Shown here: positions 35,209 to 42,161 of the stretch, piece by piece
How positions within the stretch are numbered: position 1 is the first letter of the stretch
Layout of the letters: each line of letters opens with the position of its first letter
Assembly: GCA_934667275.1 (NCBI GenBank)
Contig: CAKULK010000003.1
Span: 62,001 to 126,000, forward strand
Direction of reading: 5' to 3'
DNA length: 64,000 nucleotides
Source: an uncultured Bacteroidales bacterium
GTDB taxonomy: Bacteria > Bacteroidota > Bacteroidia > Bacteroidales > Paludibacteraceae
Program-made: the position numbers and the translations under genes
The notes under the pieces: model-generated
Databases searched by the model: none
Told to the model about the DNA's origin: nothing
Seen by the model: only the letters and a program-made list of their open reading frames with translations

Positions 35209-37073
35209 AGTCCTTCCTTGTCTAATTTCAACAGATGATACAACTCCTGCGTGCTGCCGTGCTCCACAAATTGGTCGTGAATGCCCAGCCGCACGATGGT
35301 CGGCATGTAGTTGTGCTCCGCCATGTACTCCACCACCGCACTGCCCAGTCCGCCTTCCGTCATGCCGTCTTCCACGGTAATCACTTTTTGGAAGTTCTCT
35401 CCCACCTGGTGCAGGATATTGTCGTCGATGGGTTTCAGCCAGCGCATGTCGAAATGCGCGAACTTGCCCCTCCTGCCTTTCTCCGACAACGCCTCAATCG
35501 CCTCGCTCACCGTGTTGCCGATGGCACCGATACTCAGCACAGCCACCTCCGTGCCGCGCCTGATATATGCCCCGAAGCCCAACTCTACCGGCGGCAGATT
35601 CGGGCGCATCACGCTCCTGCCTCGCGGATAACGAATAGCAACAGGTCCGTCCACAGTCTGTGCCAACTCCAGCATCTGCTCCAAAGCCTCCACCGTCATC
35701 GGTGCACCAATTACCATATTCGGAATCGGGCGCAGATACGCCAAATCCAGCAGCCCGTGGTGTGTCGCACCGTCATTCCCCACTATCCCCGCACGGTCGA
35801 TACACAGCACCACATGCAGTTTCGGCAGCGCCACATCGTGAATGATATTATCATATGCACGCTGCAGAAAACTGGAATAGACATTACAATAAGGCAAGAG
35901 TCCCTGTTTCGCCATACCGGCCGAGAAAGTGACCGCATGCCCCTCTGCGATACCCACGTCAAATACACGGTCGGGCATCACTTTCTGCATGATACTCATG
36001 CTACAGCCGCTTGGCATGGCAGGAGTAACCCCCACTATCTTCTCGTTGTCCTCCGCCATTTGCAGTAACTTGTTGCCAAACACTTCCTGCCACAAAGGAG
36101 CAGAAGGAGCGGCACCTTTGAGTCTCTCCCCTGTTTCGGCATTAAACTCTCCCGGGGCGTGCCATGTGGTCTGGTCTTTCTCCGCCGGCTCGTAGCCACA
36201 CCCCTTGCGGGTGATGATATGCAGCACTTTGGGACCTTTGTAGTTCTTGATTTCGCTCAAGATACGCACCATATCATCCACATCATTTCCATTGGCAGGG
36301 CCAAAATAACGTATGTTCAACCCTTGGAAGATGTTCTTCGACTGGTGGGTGAGTATCGTCTTCAAATTATTATTGAAACGCAATACTTTCTCCTTCTTGC
36401 TATCATCTATCAAATGTAACTTCCGTGCCACCCTGTAGAGCCACCAACGCCACTTGTTGTAGCGCGCACTCGTGGTGATATCCACCAGATACTGCGTAAA
36501 TCCACCCTTGATAGGGTCGATGGCCATATTGTTGTCATTCAATATGATAAGCAGATTATTGTGGTCCATCGAGGTATTATTCAGTCCCTCGAATGCCAAC
36601 CCTCCCGTCATGGCTCCATCACCAATAATTGCCACCACATTATGCGCAGAGCGTCCCTCTTCCGCAGCCTGACGCTCCTCAGCAATCTCTATACCCAAAG
36701 CCGCCGAGATACTATTGCTGGAATGCCCCGAAATAAACGCATCATACTCACTTTCCGCCGGTGTAGGGAACGGTGCCAACCCCTTGAACTGACGGTTCGT
36801 GTGGAACCGTTCACGCCTGCCCGTCAGAATCTTGTGCGCATAAGCCTGGTGTCCGACATCCCACACCAACTTATCGTCGGGCGTATCGAAGACATAATGC
36901 AACGCCACCGTCAACTCTACCGTGCCCAAGGACGATGCCAAATGCCCCGGATTGTGGCTCAACTCCTGTATTATAAAATCCCTAACCTCCTCACACACTT
37001 GCGGCAACGCCTCACGTGGCAACCGCTTCAGGTCGCGAGGATAGTTGATTTGATTCAGATACTTATATTCCAT
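35175..37073 (-). CDS. dxs: 1-deoxy-D-xylulose-5-phosphate synthase
   Basis: This 632-residue thiamine-diphosphate enzyme makes DXP from pyruvate and glyceraldehyde 3-phosphate, the first step of the MEP isoprenoid pathway. VWDVGHQAYAHKILTGRR, the ThDP motif GDGAMTGG...NDNNM, and IDRAGIVGNDGATHHG are all present. I chose ATG 37073 (MEYKYLNQINYPRDL); ATG 37091 is in frame and would add six residues. It heads the nine-gene operon, promoter at 37114. Confidence 0.95.
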   Translation of the reverse strand: MEYKYLNQINYPRDLKRLPREALPQVCEEVRDFIIQELSHNPGHLASSLGTVELTVALHYVFDTPDDKLVWDVGHQAYAHKILTGRRERFHTNRQFKGLAPFPTPAESEYDAFISGHSSNSISAALGIEIAEERQAAEEGRSAHNVVAIIGDGAMTGGLAFEGLNNTSMDHNNLLIILNDNNMAIDPIKGGFTQYLVDITTSARYNKWRWWLYRVARKLHLIDDSKKEKVLRFNNNLKTILTHQSKNIFQGLNIRYFGPANGNDVDDMVRILSEIKNYKGPKVLHIITRKGCGYEPAEKDQTTWHAPGEFNAETGERLKGAAPSAPLWQEVFGNKLLQMAEDNEKIVGVTPAMPSGCSMSIMQKVMPDRVFDVGIAEGHAVTFSAGMAKQGLLPYCNVYSSFLQRAYDNIIHDVALPKLHVVLCIDRAGIVGNDGATHHGLLDLAYLRPIPNMVIGAPMTVEALEQMLELAQTVDGPVAIRYPRGRSVMRPNLPPVELGFGAYIRRGTEVAVLSIGAIGNTVSEAIEALSEKGRRGKFAHFDMRWLKPIDDNILHQVGENFQKVITVEDGMTEGGLGSAVVEYMAEHNYMPTIVRLGIHDQFVEHGSTQELYHLLKLDKEGLCESLLQVLER

Positions 37074-37113
37074 ATCTATTCTGCCATTCAACAGATTATA
37101 GTGTTGTAGCCTG

Positions 37114-37145
37114 CAAAGTTACTATTTTTTTCTCAGATGTACAAG
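37114..37145 (-). promoter_or_regulatory. Promoter of the dxs operon
   Basis: Minus-strand CTTG (37142-37145), 20 bases, TAACTTTG (37114-37121). The -33 box has one mismatch. The A-rich spacer matches those of gdhA, rpsA and the histidine kinase. Confidence 0.65.
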
Positions 37146-37182
37146 TTACCCTATATTTTGGACATACAAATTCACAAGCAGG

Positions 37183-37215
37183 CCCCCGATCGACCCGCGA
37201 TAGACCCGCGACAAA
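37183..37215. repeat. 11-bp-period array, family C, short copy
   Basis: Three units (CCCCCGATCGA, CCCGCGATAGA, CCCGCGACAAA). On the other strand they read GGGTCTATCGC-like, matching units at 45276-45308. The array lies between the rpsA terminator and the dxs promoter. Confidence 0.6.
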
Positions 37216-37217
37216 AG

Positions 37218-37251
37218 AATTAGGGCGCCCCTATGTCGGGTCGCCCTAATT
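37218..37251 (-). terminator. Terminator of rpsA
   Basis: AATTAGGGCG (37218-37227) pairs with CGCCCTAATT (37242-37251). On the minus strand it is followed by CTTTTGT. It lies 22 bases past the rpsA stop. Confidence 0.8.
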
Positions 37252-37273
37252 TGTATATCAGAAAGAGAAAGGA

Positions 37274-39025
37274 TTACTTCTCCTCTGCAGCCATAGAAGC
37301 CTTCAGATTAGCCAATACAGAGAGGTCACCAAGCGTGGTTTTCTCTACCTTCGGCATTTCAGGAGCAGCCTCTTTCTTAGCCTTTACCTCTTTAACAGGA
37401 GCCTCTTTACGCTCTTCCCACGTACGGAGGTGCGATACAAGGATACGCTTAGCATCGCGGTTGAACTCAATAACGCGGAACGGCAACACATCACCTACAG
37501 CAACAAGAGTCTTGTCCTCTTTCTGAAGATGACGAGTAGTGCAGAAGCCCTCTACGCCGTCCTCAAGAACAACAACTGCGCCCTTGTCGGTGATTTCAGC
37601 CACCTTACCCTCAACGATAGTGTCGATGCCATACTTAGCAGCGAGTTCGTCCCAAGGATTCTCTTCGAGTTGTTTGTGACCGAGCGACAAACGACGGTTC
37701 TCCTTATCGATTTCAAGAACAACAACCTCAATGTCGTCACCAATATGCGTGAACTCGTTGGGGTGTTTGATTTTCTTCGTCCAACTGAGGTCGCTGATGT
37801 GAATCAAACCATCAACGCCCTCTTCCAATTCTACGAATACACCGAAGTTGGTGAAATTGCGAACTTTAGCGAAATGGCGAGTGCCAACAGCGTATTTGGT
37901 TTCGATATTCTCCCATGGATCGGGTTTGAGTTGCTTCAGGCCGAGCGACATCTTGCGCTCCTCGCGGTCGAGGGTCAAGATGACAGCCTCAACCTCCTGT
38001 CCTACCTTGAGGAAGTCGTTAGCCGAACGCAAGTGCTGGCTCCAACTCATCTCGCTGACATGGATAAGACCTTCTACACCAGGAGCAACCTCAACGAATG
38101 CTCCGTAGTCAGCCATCACAACCACTTTACCCTTGATGTGGTCACCAACCTTCAAGTTCGGGTCAAGTGCCTCCCATGGGTGAGGAGTGAGTTGTTTCAA
38201 GCCGAGTGCGATACGCTTCTTCTCGTCGTCAAAGTCAAGAATAACAACGTTGATTTTCTCGCCCTCGTGAACAATCTCATTGGGATTGTTCACGCGTCCC
38301 CAACTGAGGTCTGTGATGTGGATAAGACCGTCCACACCGCCAAGATCCATGAATACACCGTATTGCATGATAGCCTTAACGGTACCCTCAAGGATTTGGC
38401 CTTTCTCGAGATGGGAGATGATTTCTTTCTTCTGTGCTTCGAGTTCAGCCTCAATAAGAGCCTTGTGCGAAACAACAACGTTACGGAAGTCCGGATTGAT
38501 TTTAACAATCTTGAATTCCATAGTCTTGCCAACAAATACGTCATAGTCGTGGATAGGCTTAACATCGATCTGACTACCTGGCAAGAACGCCTCGGTGCCG
38601 AGGATATCTACAATCATACCACCCTTTGTGCGGCACTTGATATATCCCTTAACAACCTCTTCGTTAGCAAGAGCCTCGTTAACGCGATCCCAACTGCGGG
38701 CAGCACGAGCCTCTTTGTGCGACAGAACCAACTGACCTTTCTTGTCCTCCTGGCTCTCCACGTAAACCTCTACCTTGTCACCAACTTTCAAGTCGGGGTT
38801 GTAACGGAACTCAGTAGCAGGTACAATACCGTCTGACTTGTAGCCAACGTTGACTACTACTTCGCGTTTGTTGATGGATGTAACAACGCCCTCTACCAAC
38901 TCGTGATCCTTGATAGCACTGAGCGTGGCGTCATACTTTTTGAGAGTTTCTTCGTTTTGTGTGCCTTTCGACTCTTTCTCGTAGGCATCCCAGTCGAAGT
39001 TCTGGAGTGATGGGTTTTCTACCAT
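37274..39025 (-). CDS. rpsA: 30S ribosomal protein S1
   Basis: This 583-residue RNA-binding protein recruits mRNA to the small subunit, which matters in Bacteroidetes where Shine-Dalgarno sequences are rarely used. Six S1 repeats can be seen, for example EGVVTSINKREVVVNVGYKS, GTVKAIMQYGVFMDLGGVDG, and GKVVVMADYGAFVEVAPGVE. A Lys/Glu/Ala-rich tail follows. The start is ATG 39025 (MVENPSLQNFDWDAYE); the frame extends to 39064, but those residues look non-native. Confidence 0.96.
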   Translation of the reverse strand: MVENPSLQNFDWDAYEKESKGTQNEETLKKYDATLSAIKDHELVEGVVTSINKREVVVNVGYKSDGIVPATEFRYNPDLKVGDKVEVYVESQEDKKGQLVLSHKEARAARSWDRVNEALANEEVVKGYIKCRTKGGMIVDILGTEAFLPGSQIDVKPIHDYDVFVGKTMEFKIVKINPDFRNVVVSHKALIEAELEAQKKEIISHLEKGQILEGTVKAIMQYGVFMDLGGVDGLIHITDLSWGRVNNPNEIVHEGEKINVVILDFDDEKKRIALGLKQLTPHPWEALDPNLKVGDHIKGKVVVMADYGAFVEVAPGVEGLIHVSEMSWSQHLRSANDFLKVGQEVEAVILTLDREERKMSLGLKQLKPDPWENIETKYAVGTRHFAKVRNFTNFGVFVELEEGVDGLIHISDLSWTKKIKHPNEFTHIGDDIEVVVLEIDKENRRLSLGHKQLEENPWDELAAKYGIDTIVEGKVAEITDKGAVVVLEDGVEGFCTTRHLQKEDKTLVAVGDVLPFRVIEFNRDAKRILVSHLRTWEERKEAPVKEVKAKKEAAPEMPKVEKTTLGDLSVLANLKASMAAEEK

Positions 39026-39177
39026 TGTAGCAAACTTTCGTGTGACCGATTCACAAAACAACAAATCCGGAACCCGTTCACACTCTTTTTTTTAGGGTTA
39101 AACATTCAATAGCCTTTTTCTCGCGCGTGTATATACCTGCATATACCATTAAGGAGTATATACCCACAAAAAGCGTG

Positions 39178-39209
39178 CAAAGTTACTATTTTATTTCGGG
39201 ATATACAAA
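39178..39209 (-). promoter_or_regulatory. Promoter of rpsA
   Basis: Minus-strand TTTG (39206-39209), 20 bases, TAACTTTG (39178-39185). The leader of about 145 bases before the ATG is long and contains repeated TATATAC motifs; S1 autoregulation at the leader is possible but unproven. Confidence 0.8.
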
Positions 39210-39213
39210 TCTT

Positions 39214-39245
39214 TTTGCCAATGTACGGATATTTTTGTAATTTTG
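39214..39245 (+). promoter_or_regulatory. Promoter of the 562-residue membrane protein
   Basis: TTTG (39214-39217), 20 bases, TAATTTTG (39238-39245). It is back to back with the rpsA promoter: only four bases separate the two -33 boxes. Confidence 0.8.
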
Positions 39246-39285
39246 CGTCCGTTTTGGAAAACAAGAACATTTTTAAGAGATAGAT

Positions 39286-40974
39286 ATGGCAAAGTATAAT
39301 TGGACATACGCTACGATTGGCGGTACGACACGAGTGAATATTCAGTCGGGTGAAGACATCCATCATTTAGGTGAGTTGGACGAGAAATTATGGACCGTGT
39401 TGTCGTGCCCTGTGGCAGGCTTGGAGATTTCAGAAGAGAGTTTGAACCTTGTGGATTTATCGAAGGATGGTAAGATTCACGTACAGGAGGTTGTGGTTAC
39501 AGCCGATTGGTTATGCAGCGTACTGAAAGACCCTCAGATGCTCATCAAAGGCGGAAGTGAGTTGAAAGTCAGCGATATAGCCGATGATGGAATCGCTACG
39601 ACGGCGAAAAAAACAGCAGATGACAAGGGCATGGTAAGCATAGAGGCTGTGAAGGCAGCAATCGGGGCTGTGAGCATAGAAACGCAAGCCGCACCAGAGG
39701 CTCCATATCCAGCAGACGTGATGTCCGCCTACAAAGCCTGCCAAGGTGCCTACAACGAGTATTTTGCCACGGCACACCTGCAATCGTTGGGTTTGGCACA
39801 TCTCGCAGATGATGCTACCGTACCCGGTATGGGAGAGGAGGAATTTAAGGAAATGGGTGCAAAGATTGCTGCATACGAAGCCGGTGTGGCTGCAGCAGCC
39901 AGTGCCAATGCGGCGGCATTGTCCAATGCGCAAGCGGAATACATGCCGTTGCTGAAATTACTACTATTGAAACGTGATTTCTACACACTACTGAGAAACT
40001 TTGTGTCGTTCCAAGATTTCTACGCCAAACGCGGTTTGTCGGTGGTCGGGAAGCCCGACACCCATAACGTGTGGGCTATTTTCCAAGCAGGAACCTTAGT
40101 GATTGACCAGCGCGCCTGTCACCTATGCCTGCGCGTGAGCGATATGGGAAAACAAGACGCTCAAGCCCCTGCCAGCGGTATGTTCCTGATATACTGCAAC
40201 TGCCGTTTGCAAGCCACCGGCGAGCAGATGCAGATAGTGGCCGCAATGACTGTGGGCGACATCCGTAATCTAAAAGTGGGAAAGAACGCATTGTTCTACG
40301 ACCGTCAAGGACGCGATTGGGAAGCCGAAGTGGTGAAGATAATCGACAATCCGATATCCATTGCCCAAGCCTTCTGGAGCCCCTATCGCAAAGTCGGAGA
40401 ATGGGTGACCAACCTAATCAACAAGTCTGCGGCAGAAAAAGAGAACAAGGCTTTTGCCGACGTGACAGCCAAAGTACAAGAGAACGCACAAACTCCGATA
40501 GAAGACAAGCAAGGACAAAAAGTTCAAGCCTTCGACATTGCCAAATTTGCCGGTATCTTTGCCGCAATAGGTATGGCAGTAGGGTATATCGGTGCTTTTC
40601 TGACAAGCATAGGCAAGGGTTTCATGGGTCTTGCCGACCGAGGTTGGTGGGTGCCGATTTTGGCACTTATCGGGTTGATGTTGGTCATTAGCGGCCCTGC
40701 AATGATAATGGCATGGTTTAAGTTGCGCAAGCGCAATCTTGCTCCTCTGCTGAACGCCAACGGCTGGGCAGTGAATGCCGATGCCATCGTAAGCGTACTC
40801 TTCGGCGGGACATTGACAGAGCAAGCCCAATTCCCTCTGTTGAAGGCCCCAAAGACAAAGAAAATCAACAAAAAGAAAGCATGGTTGATTGCTATCGGTG
40901 CCGTTGTTGTGACTGCTATCGTTATTGGCATTGTGCTATTTGCCTTGGGCTACCGCCCCTGTTGGTGCTGCTAA
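39286..40974 (+). CDS. Conserved-looking membrane protein of unknown function
   Basis: I do not recognise this 562-residue protein. The N-terminal part is soluble: an EF-hand-like loop DLSKDGKIHVQE near residue 58, then an Ala/Glu-rich helical region (about 115-220). Residues 240-390 form a mixed alpha/beta domain. Three hydrophobic segments follow: about 420-450, 455-480 and 530-555. Between the second and third is NANGWAVNADAIVSVLFGGT. The tail is GYRPCWCC, three cysteines at the extreme end. No signal peptide, so the N-terminus is probably cytosolic. It has its own strong promoter and a bidirectional terminator, and its codon use is like its neighbours. Confidence 0.75.
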   Translation: MAKYNWTYATIGGTTRVNIQSGEDIHHLGELDEKLWTVLSCPVAGLEISEESLNLVDLSKDGKIHVQEVVVTADWLCSVLKDPQMLIKGGSELKVSDIADDGIATTAKKTADDKGMVSIEAVKAAIGAVSIETQAAPEAPYPADVMSAYKACQGAYNEYFATAHLQSLGLAHLADDATVPGMGEEEFKEMGAKIAAYEAGVAAAASANAAALSNAQAEYMPLLKLLLLKRDFYTLLRNFVSFQDFYAKRGLSVVGKPDTHNVWAIFQAGTLVIDQRACHLCLRVSDMGKQDAQAPASGMFLIYCNCRLQATGEQMQIVAAMTVGDIRNLKVGKNALFYDRQGRDWEAEVVKIIDNPISIAQAFWSPYRKVGEWVTNLINKSAAEKENKAFADVTAKVQENAQTPIEDKQGQKVQAFDIAKFAGIFAAIGMAVGYIGAFLTSIGKGFMGLADRGWWVPILALIGLMLVISGPAMIMAWFKLRKRNLAPLLNANGWAVNADAIVSVLFGGTLTEQAQFPLLKAPKTKKINKKKAWLIAIGAVVVTAIVIGIVLFALGYRPCWCC

Positions 40975-40994
40975 AGCACTGCAAAATACGGACA

Positions 40995-41028
40995 AGCCCG
41001 CCCGAAAGGAAACTCTTTCGGGCGGGCT
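40995..41028. terminator. Bidirectional terminator between convergent genes
   Basis: A perfect 14-bp GC-rich stem (40995-41008 with 41015-41028) with a 6-base loop. It lies between the stop of the 562-residue protein gene and the era stop. Confidence 0.85.
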
Positions 41029-41049
41029 GCTATTATAACAACAAAATAC

Positions 41050-42024
41050 TTATCCATTGAGGTCGTAGCCGTAGTGGCGGAGGCGGGACTGGGAGGAACG
41101 CCAGTCGCGGTCCACCTTGACGAACAACTGAAGGTAAACCGGTTTGCCGAAGAACTCCTCTATATCATGACGCGCCTGCGTGCCCACGCGCTTCAATGCC
41201 GAACCTGCCTTGCCAATAATAATACCCTTCTGGCTGTCACGCTCCACATAGATGACAGCACTAATGCGAATGATGCCCTTCGGGTGCTCGGGGGAGGGCT
41301 CCTCGTCGTGGAAAGACTCGACCTCCACCTCTACCGAATACGGGATTTCCTTGTCATAATTAAGCAACACCTTCTCGCGGATAATCTCGTCCACAAAGAA
41401 ACGGGAAGGCTTGTCTGTGAGTTGGTCCTTGGGAAAGAACGGCGGACATTCGGGCAGGGCATCGCGTATGGCGTCGAAGAGTTGCGCAGTGCCAAAGCGT
41501 TGTTGCGCCGAGATAGGGAAAATAGTCGCCTGCGGCAACTGACGGTGCCAGTACTCCACCAACTGCTCCAACGTCTGCTGGGTGGTAAGGTCGATTTTGT
41601 TGATTATAAGGAAGACTTGACCGACCTCCCCAACCCCTCCAAAGGAGGGGCTTAGGTTAGTAGAACCCGGTCGTGAACTTAAGCGGGAACTTAGGCGTTT
41701 TACCTTATCCAGAAAGTCGGCGTTCTTCTCGGGGTTCTCGAGGACATCGGTGACGTAGAGCAAGACATCGGCATCGACCAATGCGGAGCGCGAGAACTCG
41801 AGCATCTGCTCCTGCAGTTTGTAATTGGGACGCAGCACACCCGGGGTGTCGGAATACACCATCTGGAAGTCATCGCCATTGACGATGCCCATGATACGAT
41901 GGCGCGTGGTCTGCGCCTTGGACGTGATGATAGACAGACGCTCTCCCACCAAGACATTCATCAGGGTGGATTTGCCTACGTTGGGATTGCCTACGATATT
42001 TACGAAACCGGAGCGATGGTGCAT
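41050..42024 (-). CDS. era: GTPase Era, with an insert in the G domain
   Basis: This 324-residue GTPase binds 16S rRNA during 30S assembly. G1 is VGNPNVGKSTLMN, G3 is SDTPGVLRP, and G4 is INKIDLTT; the C-terminal KH domain has GIIIGKAGSALKRVGTQAR. Between the helix ending FLDKVKRL and the strand VFLIINKID is a foreign-looking stretch of about 26 residues (SSRPGSTNLSPSFGGVGEVG) encoded over a CCCCTCC/GGAGGGG palindrome. Start ATG 42024 gives MHHRSGFVNIVG; the frame continues upstream only through the 7-bp repeat array. Confidence 0.92.
   Translation of the reverse strand: MHHRSGFVNIVGNPNVGKSTLMNVLVGERLSIITSKAQTTRHRIMGIVNGDDFQMVYSDTPGVLRPNYKLQEQMLEFSRSALVDADVLLYVTDVLENPEKNADFLDKVKRLSSRLSSRPGSTNLSPSFGGVGEVGQVFLIINKIDLTTQQTLEQLVEYWHRQLPQATIFPISAQQRFGTAQLFDAIRDALPECPPFFPKDQLTDKPSRFFVDEIIREKVLLNYDKEIPYSVEVEVESFHDEEPSPEHPKGIIRISAVIYVERDSQKGIIIGKAGSALKRVGTQARHDIEEFFGKPVYLQLFVKVDRDWRSSQSRLRHYGYDLNG
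41634..41650. repeat. Palindrome inserted in frame in era
   Basis: CCCCTCC, loop AAA, GGAGGGG. It encodes the FGGVGEV part of an insert absent from normal Era, in a surface loop before the G4 strand. Confidence 0.65.
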
Positions 42025-42025
42025 G

Positions 42026-42074
42026 AGGAGTAAGGAATAAGGAGTAAGGAATAAGGAACAAGGAGTAAGGAATA
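42026..42074. repeat. 7-bp-period array H3, one base upstream of era
   Basis: Seven heptamers of the type AGGAGTA/AGGAATA (one AGGAACA). On the minus strand it gives a pyrimidine-rich leader (TACTCCT TATTCCT) ending directly at the era ATG. The frame is open through it from a GTG at 42081. Confidence 0.85.
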
Positions 42075-42090
42075 AAGACACAATAGTGGA

Positions 42091-42143
42091 AGAATTAAGA
42101 GGGCGTATGCTCTGAGGTTAGAACACGTTGCCCTCTTAATTCT
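42091..42143 (-). terminator. Terminator of the M16 protease gene
   Basis: AGAATTAAGAGGGC (42091-42104) pairs with 42130-42143 (14 bp) around a 25-base loop. It lies 18 bases after the protease stop. Confidence 0.65.
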
Positions 42144-42161
42144 ATGAAACGTTATCCAAGA

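Noticed and set aside
37218..37251. Considered part of the adjacent 11-bp array.
   Set aside because: It is a perfect inverted repeat with a T-run after rpsA, not in the 11-bp register.
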